19,033 nt of DNA from positions 1 to 19,033 of the forward strand of contig CANHGF010000007.1 of NCBI GenBank assembly GCA_947460065.1, written 5' to 3'. Below are positions 1 through 8,114 of this stretch, piece by piece (position 1 is the first letter of the stretch; each line of letters starts with the position of its first letter). A program made the position numbers and the translations under genes. The DNA comes from Comamonadaceae bacterium (lineage in GTDB: Bacteria > Pseudomonadota > Gammaproteobacteria > Burkholderiales > Burkholderiaceae_C). The notes below the pieces were generated by a model, which did not search any database, was not told the DNA's origin, and saw nothing but the letters and a program-made list of their open reading frames with translations.

Positions 1-126
1 AGGGCCTGTTGTTCGGCGAGGCTCAGACTCACCTGGCTGCCGCAGGGCGCTGCAGGCCTGAGCCCGGGTGGGCGCGGCGACTGGGCCAGTTGACCGGCCA
101 GGGTCATGAGTTGTTCGAGCGACATG
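1..126 (-). CDS. Partial unrecognised protein (N-terminus only)
   Basis: An open frame starts with ATG at 126 and runs off the left edge with no stop in 42 codons. It begins MSLEQLMTLAGQ and has a Pro/Arg-rich stretch near residues 16-26, then a SLSLAEQQA segment. I do not recognise the family, and the visible part is too short for domain calls. It lies downstream of metH part B on the same strand, separated by a 108-nt gap with a hairpin. No clear Shine-Dalgarno precedes the ATG. A second minus-strand frame starting near 155-158 is also open to the edge, so the frame choice is uncertain. This frame was preferred because its composition looks more protein-like. Confidence 0.35.
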
Positions 127-194
127 AGCGGGCCTGTGTGTGAGATCAATGGCCTCCATCATGCCAACGGCCGTCGGATTAAACGTTAATTCTT

Positions 195-223
195 GCAACA
201 AAACGCGTCAGATCGTTTGTTGC
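195..223 (-). terminator. Hairpin downstream of metH part B, possible weak terminator
   Basis: GCAACAAAACG (195-205) and CGTTTGTTGC (214-223) form an imperfect inverted repeat with one bulged A and an 8-nt loop. It begins 12 nt past the metH stop. In the metH direction the stem is followed by an A/T-rich stretch rather than a true U-run, so intrinsic termination would be weak. It could instead be an RNA stabiliser or a protein site. The short palindrome ATTAAACGTTAAT lies just beyond it at 178-190. Confidence 0.35.
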
Positions 224-234
224 GTGGTTCCCAC

Positions 235-3021
235 TCAAAGGTTGGGCGCCAGCAGCCTTTCGAGTTCGCGCAGGTCGCGGCCGCGGCGGCGGGCCTGGTC
301 TTGCAATTGGTCTTCACCGATCTTGCCCACATTGAAGTAGACCGACTCGGGATGGCTGAGGTAGAAGCCGCTGACGCTGGCCGCTGGCGTCATGGCCAGG
401 CTCTCAGTCAGATCCATGCCGATTTCGCGCGCTTGCAGCAGTTCGAACATGTCCTGCTTGATGCTGTGGTCCGGGCAGGCCGGGTAGCCGGGCGCCGGCC
501 GAATGCCGCGGTATTTCTCGGCAATCAGATCTTCAGGACTCAGGGCCTCCTCAGCCGCGTAGCCCCAGAGGTCTTGGCGTACCCGCAGGTGCAGGGCTTC
601 AGCAAAGGCCTCGGCCAAGCGGTCGGCCAGAGCTTTGAGCATGATGGCCGAATAGTCGTCGTTATCGTCGAGGAAGTACTTTTCTTTCTTGTCCGAGCCT
701 ATGCCTGTGGTCACCGCAAACAGGCCGATATGGTCGGCGATGTGAAAACCGTCGGCGCCTTCGGCACCCGCCGCGCCTGCGCGCGCGGCCGCCACTTCAG
801 CCGGCAGCACTTTGGGCGCGATGAAGTCAGCCAGGCAGCGGTTAGGTCGGACCCGGCCGTCGGGGCCGCTGCTTTTTTCGGCCTGCTGGCGCAGTCCGTA
901 CCAAGTCATCGCCACCTGCCGTCGGCTCTCATCGGTGTAGATCTCGATGTCATCGCCAACGCTGTTGGCGGGCCAGAAACCGACTACCGCGTTGGCGCTC
1001 AGCCAGCGCCCTTCGATCAGCCGTCGCAGCATGCGCTGGGCATCACCATAGACGCGCACGGCCTCGGCGCCCACCACCTCGTCCTTGAGGATGGCCGGGA
1101 AGGGGCCGGCCAGATCCCAGGTCTGGAAGAAGGGGGTCCAGTCCATGTAACGGGCCAAGTCACTCAGGTCGTAATTGCGGAACACCCGCCGACCCAGGAA
1201 TTTGGGCGCCGGCGGGCGGTAGTGCACCCAGTCCATTGCGGTGGCGTTGGCCCTGGCCTTGTCCAGCGAGACCACGGGCGTTTGGCGCTTGCCGGCATGC
1301 AAGGCGCGCACCTTGTCGTAGTCGGCATTGAGTTCGGCGATGTACTGCGCCGCTTGATCACTCAGCAGGCCTTGGGCCACGCTCACGCTGCGTGAGGCAT
1401 CGGGCACGTAGACCACAGGGCCTTCGTAGTGCGGCGCGATCTTGACGGCGGTATGCACCCGGCTGGTGGTGGCCCCGCCGATGAGCAGGGGGATTTTGCG
1501 AATCCTGAAATGGTCGTCCTTCTGCATTTCGGCGGCGACGTACTGCATTTCCTCCAGCGAGGGCGTGATCAGCCCGGACAGGCCGACGATGTCGGCGCCC
1601 TCAACCTTGGCGCGCGCCAGGATCTCGTGGCAGGGCACCATCACGCCCATGTTGACCACTTCAAAGTTATTGCACTGAAGCACGACGGTGACAATGTTCT
1701 TGCCGATGTCGTGCACATCGCCCTTGACGGTGGCGATGACGATCTTGCCCTTGGTCTTGACGTCTTCGCCGGCGGCCTCCTGCTGGCGTTTTTCTTCTTC
1801 AATATAGGGAATGAGGTGTGCGACGGCCTGCTTCATCACCCGCGCGCTCTTGACCACCTGTGGCAAAAACATCTTGCCCTGGCCAAACAGGTCGCCCACC
1901 ACATTCATGCCGTCCATCAAAGGGCCTTCGATCACATGCAAAGGCCGTCCGCCGTCTGCGCGCAGCAGTTGCCACATCTGCTCGGTGTCTTCGGTGATGA
2001 ACTCGTTGAAGCCGTGCACCAGGGCATAGCTCAGACGCTCGCGCAGGGGCAGGGCGCGCCACTCGTACTTTTTGCTTTCGTCGCGGGCCCCGCTCTTGGC
2101 GGTTTCAGCAATTTCAATCAGGCGCTCGCCCGCATCCGGGCGCCGGTTGAGCACCACATCTTCAACCCGCTCGCGCAGTACGGGTTCGAGCTCGTCATAC
2201 ACGCCGACCATGCCGGCGTTGACGATGCCCATGTCCATGCCGGCCTGGATGGCATGGTAGAGAAACACGGTGTGTATCGCTTCGCGCACCGGATCGTTGC
2301 CGCGAAAGGAAAAGCTGACATTGGACACGCCGCCCGAGACCTTGGCGCCGGGCAGGTTCTGCTTGATCCAGCGGGTGGCTTCGATGAAGTCGACCGCGTA
2401 GTTGTCGTGCTCCTCGATGCCGGTGGCTATTGCGAAAATATTGGGGTCGAAGATGATGTCTTCCGGCGAAAAGTCGACCTCGTCGACCAGTACCCGGTAG
2501 GCGCGCTGGCAGATCTCGATCTTGCGCGCATAGGTATCGGCCTGGCCTTTTTCGTCAAAGGCCATCACCACAGCGGCCGCGCCGTAGCGGCGGATCAGCT
2601 GGGCCTGGCGCTTGAACTCATCGATACCCTCTTTCATGCTGATCGAGTTGACGATGCCCTTGCCCTGAATGCAGCGCAAGCCCGCCTCGATGACGCTCCA
2701 CTTGGAGCTGTCGATCATGATGGGAACGCGGGCGATGTCGGGCTCAGAGGCGATCAGGTTCAGAAAGCGCACCATGGCGGCCTGGCTGTCGAGCATGGCC
2801 TCGTCCATGTTGATGTCGATGATCTGGGCGCCGTTTTCCACCTGCTGGCGGGCTACGGCCAGGGCTTGCTCGTAGTCGCCGTTGAGAATCAGGCGGGCAA
2901 AGGCCTTGGAGCCGGTGACATTGGTGCGCTCGCCAATGTTGACGAACAGGCTGCCCTGGCCTACAGAGACGGGCTCGAGGCCAGAAAGACGCAGAGGAGG
3001 CGGGGTAAGGGGCGTGGACAT
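235..3021 (-). CDS. metH: Methionine synthase, pterin/cobalamin/activation half (split MetH, part B)
   Basis: This 928-aa protein corresponds to the C-terminal three modules of cobalamin-dependent methionine synthase, which transfers the methyl group of methyltetrahydrofolate via cob(I)alamin to homocysteine. The pterin-binding module comes first, with [14 protein letters not shown] near residue 20. Next is the cobalamin module with DVHDIGKN, where His437 is the lower-axial cobalt ligand. Last is the AdoMet-dependent reactivation module with [13 protein letters not shown]. The homocysteine/zinc module is absent here and is encoded separately at 4472-5518. The start at 3021 is chosen because GGTGAG lies just upstream and because the upstream in-frame ATG at 3108 falls inside the SAH riboswitch. 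Expression is probably controlled by that riboswitch. The enzyme is cytoplasmic and should work together with part A. Confidence 0.96.
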   Translation of the reverse strand: MSTPLTPPPLRLSGLEPVSVGQGSLFVNIGERTNVTGSKAFARLILNGDYEQALAVARQQVENGAQIIDINMDEAMLDSQAAMVRFLNLIASEPDIARVPIMIDSSKWSVIEAGLRCIQGKGIVNSISMKEGIDEFKRQAQLIRRYGAAAVVMAFDEKGQADTYARKIEICQRAYRVLVDEVDFSPEDIIFDPNIFAIATGIEEHDNYAVDFIEATRWIKQNLPGAKVSGGVSNVSFSFRGNDPVREAIHTVFLYHAIQAGMDMGIVNAGMVGVYDELEPVLRERVEDVVLNRRPDAGERLIEIAETAKSGARDESKKYEWRALPLRERLSYALVHGFNEFITEDTEQMWQLLRADGGRPLHVIEGPLMDGMNVVGDLFGQGKMFLPQVVKSARVMKQAVAHLIPYIEEEKRQQEAAGEDVKTKGKIVIATVKGDVHDIGKNIVTVVLQCNNFEVVNMGVMVPCHEILARAKVEGADIVGLSGLITPSLEEMQYVAAEMQKDDHFRIRKIPLLIGGATTSRVHTAVKIAPHYEGPVVYVPDASRSVSVAQGLLSDQAAQYIAELNADYDKVRALHAGKRQTPVVSLDKARANATAMDWVHYRPPAPKFLGRRVFRNYDLSDLARYMDWTPFFQTWDLAGPFPAILKDEVVGAEAVRVYGDAQRMLRRLIEGRWLSANAVVGFWPANSVGDDIEIYTDESRRQVAMTWYGLRQQAEKSSGPDGRVRPNRCLADFIAPKVLPAEVAAARAGAAGAEGADGFHIADHIGLFAVTTGIGSDKKEKYFLDDNDDYSAIMLKALADRLAEAFAEALHLRVRQDLWGYAAEEALSPEDLIAEKYRGIRPAPGYPACPDHSIKQDMFELLQAREIGMDLTESLAMTPAASVSGFYLSHPESVYFNVGKIGEDQLQDQARRRGRDLRELERLLAPNL

Positions 3022-3023
3022 AG

Positions 3024-3120
3024 GCTCACCTGGTTTGCAAGGTGAGCGTGGTTGCACCGGGTCTGGCCCTTTCCCCAAGCCTGGCCCTATCGCGGTGATG
3101 GGCTGCAACGCTCCTTGGGG
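3024..3120 (-). promoter_or_regulatory. S-adenosylhomocysteine (SAH) riboswitch with Shine-Dalgarno-masking hairpin
   Basis: In the metH direction the leader begins CCCCAAGGAGCGTTGCAG and continues with CCAGGCTTGGGG and GGTGCAACCACGCTCACC, matching the conserved segments of SAH riboswitches known from ahcY and metH leaders in proteobacteria. Visible pairings are P1, CCCCAAG (3120-3114) with CTTGGGG (3079-3073), and a long-range helix of GAGCG+TTGC with GCAA+CGCTC (3055-3052, 3048-3044) carrying a CCA bulge. In the alternative state, GCTCACC (3047-3041) pairs with GGTGAGC (3030-3024), which contains the ribosome-binding site. The two states share GCTC, so SAH binding should free the Shine-Dalgarno: a translational ON switch. 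The motif match is seen directly; the mechanism is inferred from the family and the pairings. Confidence 0.92.
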
Positions 3121-3128
3121 AGATGCTT

Positions 3129-3134
3129 ATTTTA
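3129..3134 (-). promoter_or_regulatory. Candidate -10 box of the metH part B promoter
   Basis: TAAAAT on the minus strand matches the -10 consensus at five of six positions. It would place the transcription start near 3121-3123, right at the first base of the riboswitch P1 helix. No good -35 is visible at 16-18 bp (TAGCCC at 17 bp). The spacer contains the 12-nt perfect palindrome GCCCCAAGGGGC at 3139-3150, which could be an operator or chance in GC-rich DNA. Support comes mainly from the fit with the riboswitch boundary. Confidence 0.4.
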
Positions 3135-3166
3135 GCGGGCCCCAAGGGGCGGGGCTAGGCGCAGCT

Positions 3167-4462
3167 TCAGGCTGCCAGCAAAACTTGGTGCAGCGCGTGC
3201 GCCGCCGCCAATGTAAGCGCATCGCCCGCCACCGGCCCGACCACTTGCAGGCCCAAGGGCATGCCCTGGGCCGTGTGGCCTGCCGGGATGTTGACCGTGG
3301 GGGTGTGAAGCGCGGTCCAGATGCGGCAAAAAACCGGATCACCGGTGTTGTCCAGGCCCAGTGGCGCCGCGCCCGGGGCGCTGGGCGTGAGCAGCACGTC
3401 GACATCTGTGAATACATCGGCCAGCTGCGCACGGCAGCGCGCGAGCCAGGCCTGCGCTTGATCGTATTGCGCGAGCGTCACGGCCAGGCCGGCGTTCATG
3501 ATGCCCTGCAAGCGTGGGCTTAGGCGCTCAAAGTGCTGCAGGCGTTCATAGGCCAGGCTTTGCGCTTGCTCGGCCAATTGAACCTGGGTCTGGGCCTGCA
3601 CCAAGTGTTCAAAATCGGCGGGTAAGCGCAGCTCCTGCAGCGCCATGCCACTTGTGCGAACGATGCGTGCTGCCGCGTTGTGCATCGCCGCTTGCGTTTC
3701 GGGCAGCGCGTGTGCCCATTCATAGGTTGGGCAAAGGCCCACCCGCAATGGGCGGCCGAGCCCTTGGGCCAGGGGGCGCACCAGCCAGTCCGTGCGACCG
3801 CTCAATGCAGCGGCGAACAGGGCAGTATCAGGCACGCTGCGGGCCAGGGTGCCTACCGTGTCCAGGGTGTCCGACAAGGGTTTGACGCCGGCACGGTTGA
3901 TGCCGCCAAAGCTGGGCTTGAAGGCCACTACGCCGCAGTACGCCGCCGGGCGGGTGAGCGAGCCTGCGGTCTGTGTGCCCAAAGCCAAGGGCACCATGCC
4001 ATCGGCGACTGCAGCGGCCGAGCCCGAAGACGAGCCCCCGGGTGTGTGCGCCAGGTTGTGCGGGTTGCGGGTTTGGTTGGGCTGGAAGGTGGCGAATTCG
4101 GTGGTGACGGTCTTGCCGATGAGCACCGCCCCGGCGGCACGCGCCAGCGCCACGCAACTGGCATCGTGGGCCGGCTGATGGCCCGCATAGATGGGCGATC
4201 CATAGGTGGTGGGCATGCCGGCGGTGGCGATCAGGTCCTTGATGCCGACCGGCAGGCCATGCAGCAGGCCTTGGTGGGCGCCTTGATCGAGTGCGCGCGC
4301 ACGCGCCAAAGCGGCCTGGCCGGCCACATGGCTCCAGGCTTGTATCTCGCCCTCACGGGCATCGATGCGCGCCAGGCAGTCGCGTACCAGATCTTCGGCG
4401 CGCAGGCTGCGCTGGGCCAATTGCTCGGCCGCCTCGCAAGCGCTCAACAGGTGGTGTGCCAT
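3167..4462 (-). CDS. Amidase-signature-family enzyme
   Basis: This 431-aa cytoplasmic protein belongs to the amidase-signature hydrolases, which cleave carboxamides or act in amidotransfer. The Ser-cisSer-Lys triad is visible: Lys75 in GLPVGIKD, Ser144 in TPGGSSSGSAAA and the nucleophile Ser168 in GTQTAGSLTRPA. The start at 4462 follows the metH part A stop by 9 nt and has an AGGA-like ribosome-binding site, so the two are very probably co-transcribed. It separates the two halves of methionine synthase. It is shorter than typical GatA and has no gatB or gatC beside it, so a GatA role is unlikely. The substrate cannot be read from the sequence. The reaction class is secure; the biological role and any link to methionine metabolism are unknown. 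Confidence 0.9.
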   Translation of the reverse strand: MAHHLLSACEAAEQLAQRSLRAEDLVRDCLARIDAREGEIQAWSHVAGQAALARARALDQGAHQGLLHGLPVGIKDLIATAGMPTTYGSPIYAGHQPAHDASCVALARAAGAVLIGKTVTTEFATFQPNQTRNPHNLAHTPGGSSSGSAAAVADGMVPLALGTQTAGSLTRPAAYCGVVAFKPSFGGINRAGVKPLSDTLDTVGTLARSVPDTALFAAALSGRTDWLVRPLAQGLGRPLRVGLCPTYEWAHALPETQAAMHNAAARIVRTSGMALQELRLPADFEHLVQAQTQVQLAEQAQSLAYERLQHFERLSPRLQGIMNAGLAVTLAQYDQAQAWLARCRAQLADVFTDVDVLLTPSAPGAAPLGLDNTGDPVFCRIWTALHTPTVNIPAGHTAQGMPLGLQVVGPVAGDALTLAAAHALHQVLLAA

Positions 4463-4471
4463 CGTCCTGGT

Positions 4472-5518
4472 TCAGGCCGCTTCGCGGTAAAACGGGCCCG
4501 TGTGCAGGGGCCGCACTGCCTGATGGGCGACTGCCTTGCCGATGGCGGCAATATGCTCGGGCGTGGTGCCGCAGCAGCCGCCAACGATGTTGACCAGCCC
4601 TTCGGCGGCGAATTCATGCAGTAGGCGGCTGGTGACTTCCGGGGTTTCGTCAAAGCCGGTTTCACTCATGGGGTTGGGCAGGCCTGCATTGGGGTAGCAG
4701 GAAATGAAGGTGTCGCCGGCCACCTTGGCCAGCTCCTGGATGTAGGGGCGCATCAGCGCAGCGCCAAGCGCGCAGTTGAGGCCGACGGCCAGCGGGCGGG
4801 CGTGGCGCACGCTGTGCCAGAAGGCGCTGACCGTCTGCCCGCTCAGAATGCGACCGGATGCGTCGGTCACGGTACCGCTGATGATCAAGGGCAGGCGCTC
4901 GCCGGAATGCTCGAAGTACTCGTCGATCGCAAACAGCGCAGCTTTGGCATTGAGTGTGTCAAAAATGGTCTCGACCAGCAGCAGGTCGCTGCCGCCCTCG
5001 ACCAGAGCCTGGGTCTGTTCGTAATAGGCCTGGCGCAGCTCCTCGAAGTGGGTGTTGCGCGCCCCCGGGTCGTTCACATCCGGGCTGATGCTGGCGGTCT
5101 TGGGCGTGGGGCCCAGGGCGCCGGCCACAAAGCGGGGCCGCTCGGGGGTGGAGAATTTGTCGCAGGCCGCGCGGGCGATGGCGGCCGAGGCTCGGTTCAT
5201 CTCCACCGCCAAATCGGCCATGTCGTAGTCGGCCTGGGCCACGGTGGTGGCGCCAAAGGTGTTGGTCTCGATCAGGTCGGCGCCAGCGGCCAGATAGCCC
5301 TCATGGATGTCGCCGATCACCTGCGGCTGAGTCAGGCTGAGCAGCTCGTTGTTGCCTTTGACGTCCTTGTGAAAGTCTTTGAAGCGCTCGCCCCGGTATT
5401 GGGCCTCCGACAGCCTGAGGCGCTGGATCATGGTGCCCATGGCGCCGTCAAGGATGAGCAGGCGTTGGCGCAGCAGCTCGGGCAGGGCTTGGGCGCGGGT
5501 ATAGGCTGGAGCAGACAT
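4472..5518 (-). CDS. metH: Methionine synthase, homocysteine-binding half (split MetH, part A)
   Basis: This 348-aa protein is a stand-alone homocysteine S-methyltransferase module that binds zinc-activated homocysteine and accepts the methyl group from methylcobalamin. The N-terminal [10 protein letters not shown] motif starts near residue 22. The three zinc-ligand cysteines are Cys249 in GLNCALGA and Cys315/Cys316 in [11 protein letters not shown]. It corresponds to the first module of full-length MetH; the partner modules are in the gene at 235-3021, beyond an amidase. The start at 5518 is chosen because homologous sequence begins soon after, although the frame stays open to 5638. No Shine-Dalgarno is visible. 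TACAAT (5526-5531) lies 7 nt upstream, hinting at a leaderless transcript. A separate betaine or S-methylmethionine methyltransferase is possible but less likely given the partner nearby. Confidence 0.93.
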   Translation of the reverse strand: MSAPAYTRAQALPELLRQRLLILDGAMGTMIQRLRLSEAQYRGERFKDFHKDVKGNNELLSLTQPQVIGDIHEGYLAAGADLIETNTFGATTVAQADYDMADLAVEMNRASAAIARAACDKFSTPERPRFVAGALGPTPKTASISPDVNDPGARNTHFEELRQAYYEQTQALVEGGSDLLLVETIFDTLNAKAALFAIDEYFEHSGERLPLIISGTVTDASGRILSGQTVSAFWHSVRHARPLAVGLNCALGAALMRPYIQELAKVAGDTFISCYPNAGLPNPMSETGFDETPEVTSRLLHEFAAEGLVNIVGGCCGTTPEHIAAIGKAVAHQAVRPLHTGPFYREAA

Positions 5519-5525
5519 GGGCGCG

Positions 5526-5531
5526 ATTGTA
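5526..5531 (-). promoter_or_regulatory. Candidate -10 box (TACAAT) immediately before metH part A
   Basis: TACAAT matches the -10 consensus at five of six positions and sits 7 nt before the ATG, which would start transcription at or next to the start codon. No convincing -35 is present at the usual distance. It lies in the 122-nt gap shared with the divergent rhodanese gene. Confidence 0.35.
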
Positions 5532-5640
5532 GGTAGCCCGATAGGCAGGCGCACCTTTTGGCCGGGCCGCGCCCGGGCGCTGCAGGCCGGCCCGGCATGC
5601 TCGACAATGGATGCTTGTCTGCGCCGCCACACCCTCACGC

Positions 5641-6033
5641 ATGAAGCAACTGCAACCTCAGCAAGCCTGGCAATGGCTCAACAGCCGCGACGACGTGGTT
5701 TTCGTCGATGTGCGCATGGAGATCGAGTCCATGTACGTCGGCCGCCCCCCCGGCGTGGTCAATATCGCCTGGTATGAATACCCCGATATGACGGCCGATC
5801 CACAGCAATTTGTGGCGTCCGTCGAGCGTGAAGCTGGCCACAAGAGCCGGCCCGTGCTTTTGATTTGCCGCTCCGGCCAGCGCACGCTGGATGCCGGCGC
5901 GGCGCTGGAGGCCGCCGGCTTCACCGAAGTGGCCCATGTGGTGCATGGCTTTGAGGGCGAGCTCGACGAGCATTTCAAACGCTCGAGCCGTTCGGGCTGG
6001 CGATTTGAGGGCTTGCCCTGGGAGCAACTGTGA
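5641..6033 (+). CDS. Single-domain rhodanese-like protein
   Basis: This 130-aa protein is a single rhodanese domain, a fold that transfers sulfane sulfur from a persulfide on its catalytic cysteine. The active-site loop is CRSGQR with Cys76, preceded by a hydrophobic strand (PVLLI), and the N-terminal VVFVDVR strand is typical. No signal peptide or membrane segment is seen, so it should be cytoplasmic. ATG 5641 is preferred over ATG 5611 because the domain begins directly after it; neither has a clear Shine-Dalgarno. A GACAAT hexamer at 5602-5607 could be its -10 box. recQ starts 22 nt after its stop, so the two are likely co-transcribed. The sulfur donor and acceptor are unknown. Confidence 0.88.
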   Translation: MKQLQPQQAWQWLNSRDDVVFVDVRMEIESMYVGRPPGVVNIAWYEYPDMTADPQQFVASVEREAGHKSRPVLLICRSGQRTLDAGAALEAAGFTEVAHVVHGFEGELDEHFKRSSRSGWRFEGLPWEQL

Positions 6034-6055
6034 GCGTCTGGCGCGGCCAGGGCCA

Positions 6056-7921
6056 ATGATGCCCACCCAGCCGCTGGAGATCCTCGGCGAGGTCTTCGGT
6101 TACGACAGTTTTCGCGGCCCGCAGCAGGACATCATCGAGCATGTGATCGCCGGCGGCGACGCCTTGGTGCTCATGCCTACCGGCGGCGGCAAGTCGCTGT
6201 GTTATCAGGTACCGGCCATTGCCCGCCAGCGCGCCGGCCTGGGGGTTACGGTGGTGGTCTCGCCCCTGATTGCGCTGATGCACGATCAGGTAGGCGCTTT
6301 GCTGGAGGCGGGCGTGGCGGCGGCCTTTCTCAATTCCAGCCTGAGCTTTGAGCAGGCCCAGCAGGTGCAGGCCAGGCTGCAGCGCGCCGAGCTGACCCTG
6401 CTCTACGTGGCGCCGGAGCGGCTTAACACCTCGCGCATGCTGGGGCAACTGGGCGCGCTGTATGAGCAGGGCTTGCTTAGCCTGTTTGCCATCGACGAGG
6501 CCCATTGCGTCAGCCAGTGGGGGCATGACTTTCGGCCCGAATACCGGGGACTGTCGCTCTTGCATGAGCAATTCCCCAAGGTGCCCCGGGTGGCTTTGAC
6601 CGCCACGGCCGATGCGCTGACCCGGCAGGACATGGTCGAGCGGCTGGATTTGGGTGCGGCCCGGCAGTTCGTCAGCAGCTTTGACCGGCCCAATATCCGC
6701 TACCGGGTGGTCGAAAAGACTGAGCCTATGCGCCAACTGCTGCGTTTCATAGAAACCGAGCATGCCGGTGAAGCCGGCATCGTTTACTGCCAGTCCAGGA
6801 AGCGGGTTGAAGAGGTGGCTGAACAGTTGCAGGCCGCCGGTGTATCTGCGCTGGCCTATCACGCTGGCCTGGACACGGGCTTGCGGCAGCAGCGGCAAGA
6901 CCGCTTTCTGCGGGAAGATGCTGTGGTGATGGTGGCCACCATCGCTTTTGGCATGGGCATCGACAAGCCGGATGTGCGTTTTGTTGCCCATCTGGACATG
7001 CCCAAGAACATCGAGGGCTATTACCAGGAGACAGGCCGGGCCGGGCGCGATGGCCTGGCCGCCGACGCCTGGATGGCTTACGGGTTGCAGGACGTGGTCA
7101 ACCAGCGTCGCATGATCGACAGCGGCGAGGTGGCTGGCGAGGACTATAAGCAGGTCATGCGAGGCAAGCTTGACGCCTTGCTGGCCATGGCCGAGAGCAC
7201 CGGCTGCCGCCGGGTCAGCCTGCTGGGCTATTTCGGCGAGACCAGCCAGCCGTGCATGAACTGCGACAACTGCCTGCAGCCGCCCTTGATGTGGGACGGC
7301 ACCGAGGCAGGGCGCAAGCTGCTCAGCTGCATCTACCGGGTGGAGCAGGCCAGCGGGCTCCATTTTGGTGCGGGCCATTTGATGGACATCCTGCGCGGCA
7401 AGCCCACCGACAAGGTGCACCAGTACGGGCATGAGCGGCTGTCGACCTTTGGCATTGGCGCCGATCTGGGCGAGTCGCAGTGGCGAGCGGTTTTGCGCCA
7501 GTTGATCGCGCGCAATATGGTGCACGTCGACAGCGAGGGCATGAGCACCTTGAGCCTGCTGCCGGCGGCGCGCACCCTGCTGCGGGGTGAGGGTCAGCTC
7601 TGGCTGCGCCAGAGCCGGGTGGAGCCGGCGGGATCAGGCTCACGCAAGCGCGAAGCCCGCAGCTCGACCCGCGCCCTGGCCGAGGCCAGCCTCAACACGG
7701 CAGCGCTTGAGCGCTTGCAGCGCCTCAAGGCCTGGCGGGCCGAGGTCGCCCGCGAGCACAACCTGCCCGCTTTCCTGATTTTTCACGACGCCACCTTGCG
7801 GGCCATCGCACAGACCCATCCGCAGGAGATCAAGGCGCTGGAGGGCATCAGCGGCATGGGCACCAAGAAGCTGCAAGCTTACGGCGCCGATGTGCTCCGC
7901 GTGTGCGCCGGACCAGCCTGA
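6056..7921 (+). CDS. recQ: ATP-dependent DNA helicase RecQ
   Basis: This 621-aa protein is a full-length RecQ 3'-5' DNA helicase, acting in recombination and repair of stalled forks. In order it shows the RecQ motif 0 region ([14 protein letters not shown]), Walker A PTGGGKS (41-47), a DEAH box (147-150) followed by [13 protein letters not shown], helicase motif [11 protein letters not shown], the RecQ zinc site with Cys384, Cys400, Cys403 and Cys406, a winged-helix region, and a C-terminal HRDC domain (about 545-615) ending in [14 protein letters not shown]. The length is close to E. coli RecQ. The frame is open further upstream, but the ATG pair at 6056/6059 is chosen because the earlier codons overlap the rhodanese gene. 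The ribosome-binding site is weak. Confidence 0.97.
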   Translation: MMPTQPLEILGEVFGYDSFRGPQQDIIEHVIAGGDALVLMPTGGGKSLCYQVPAIARQRAGLGVTVVVSPLIALMHDQVGALLEAGVAAAFLNSSLSFEQAQQVQARLQRAELTLLYVAPERLNTSRMLGQLGALYEQGLLSLFAIDEAHCVSQWGHDFRPEYRGLSLLHEQFPKVPRVALTATADALTRQDMVERLDLGAARQFVSSFDRPNIRYRVVEKTEPMRQLLRFIETEHAGEAGIVYCQSRKRVEEVAEQLQAAGVSALAYHAGLDTGLRQQRQDRFLREDAVVMVATIAFGMGIDKPDVRFVAHLDMPKNIEGYYQETGRAGRDGLAADAWMAYGLQDVVNQRRMIDSGEVAGEDYKQVMRGKLDALLAMAESTGCRRVSLLGYFGETSQPCMNCDNCLQPPLMWDGTEAGRKLLSCIYRVEQASGLHFGAGHLMDILRGKPTDKVHQYGHERLSTFGIGADLGESQWRAVLRQLIARNMVHVDSEGMSTLSLLPAARTLLRGEGQLWLRQSRVEPAGSGSRKREARSSTRALAEASLNTAALERLQRLKAWRAEVAREHNLPAFLIFHDATLRAIAQTHPQEIKALEGISGMGTKKLQAYGADVLRVCAGPA

Positions 7922-7950
7922 CGGGCAGGCTGCAGGGAGTCCGAGGCGGT

Positions 7951-7980
7951 CGGCATGACTTTATGCCGCTGCGGCATGAG
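7951..7980. repeat. CGGCATGA repeat pair with internal inverted copy
   Basis: CGGCATGA occurs at 7951-7958 and 7972-7979, a 21-bp period (about two helical turns), with the inverted ATGCCG between them at 7963-7968. Competing hairpins are CGGCAT/ATGCCG with a 6-nt loop, or the near-perfect palindrome ATGCCGC-T-GCGGCAT. It lies just past the recQ stop and about 160 nt before aapJ. No U-run follows, so a terminator role is doubtful; a protein site is possible. Confidence 0.45.
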
Positions 7981-7998
7981 GCCGCCCAACCCGGGTTA

Positions 7999-8030
7999 GT
8001 CCTAGGGCCTTGGCGGCCAGGCCCTAGGAC
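7999..8030. repeat. Perfect 11-bp inverted repeat containing CCTAGG, upstream of aapJ
   Basis: GTCCTAGGGCC (7999-8009) and GGCCCTAGGAC (8020-8030) are exact inverted copies separated by 10 nt (8010-8019) that can themselves close a short TGG/CCA stem. Each arm contains the palindrome CCTAGG, built on the CTAG tetranucleotide that is rare in most proteobacterial genomes. No U-run follows in either direction. It could be a recQ terminator of low strength, an operator for the amino-acid transporter operon, or a dispersed intergenic repeat. The structure is certain; the role is not. Confidence 0.6.
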
Positions 8031-8054
8031 AACAGATACCGTTTCGTTTAGCAT
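8026..8054 (+). promoter_or_regulatory. Weak candidate promoter for the aap operon
   Basis: AGGACA (8026-8031, four of six matches to TTGACA) and TAGCAT (8049-8054, four of six matches to TATAAT) are separated by exactly 17 bp. The -35 overlaps the right arm of the inverted repeat at 7999-8030, which would suit repression by a dyad-binding regulator. This is the best-spaced pair I found in the gap, but the matches are poor. Confidence 0.25.
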
Positions 8055-8114
8055 CCCGCTCTTGGTTTGTCACATGCGGTGCGAACCGTCATTGATCTTA
8101 TACGGGAGTATCTT

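Noticed and set aside
193..3045. Long plus-strand open frames of 400 and 538 codons opposite metH part B
   Set aside because: They lie wholly antisense to a clearly conserved gene, have low-complexity Gly/Ala/His/Val-rich composition typical of GC-rich shadow frames, and resemble no known protein.
3022..3108. N-terminal extension of metH part B to ATG 3108
   Set aside because: The extra codons lie in the riboswitch and expression platform, while ATG 3021 has a Shine-Dalgarno and begins the conserved protein.
3167..4462. Amidase as GatA of the Glu-tRNA(Gln) amidotransferase
   Set aside because: It is shorter than usual for GatA and has no gatB or gatC neighbour; a general amidase-signature enzyme is the safer call.
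5975..7525. 516-codon minus-strand frame opposite recQ
   Set aside because: Antisense to an intact RecQ with all motifs; composition and lack of recognisable domains indicate a shadow frame.
7952..7966. Sigma-54 (GG-N10-GC) promoter for the aap operon
   Set aside because: The GG and GC are 11 bases apart rather than 10 and the flanking bases do not fit the -24/-12 consensus.
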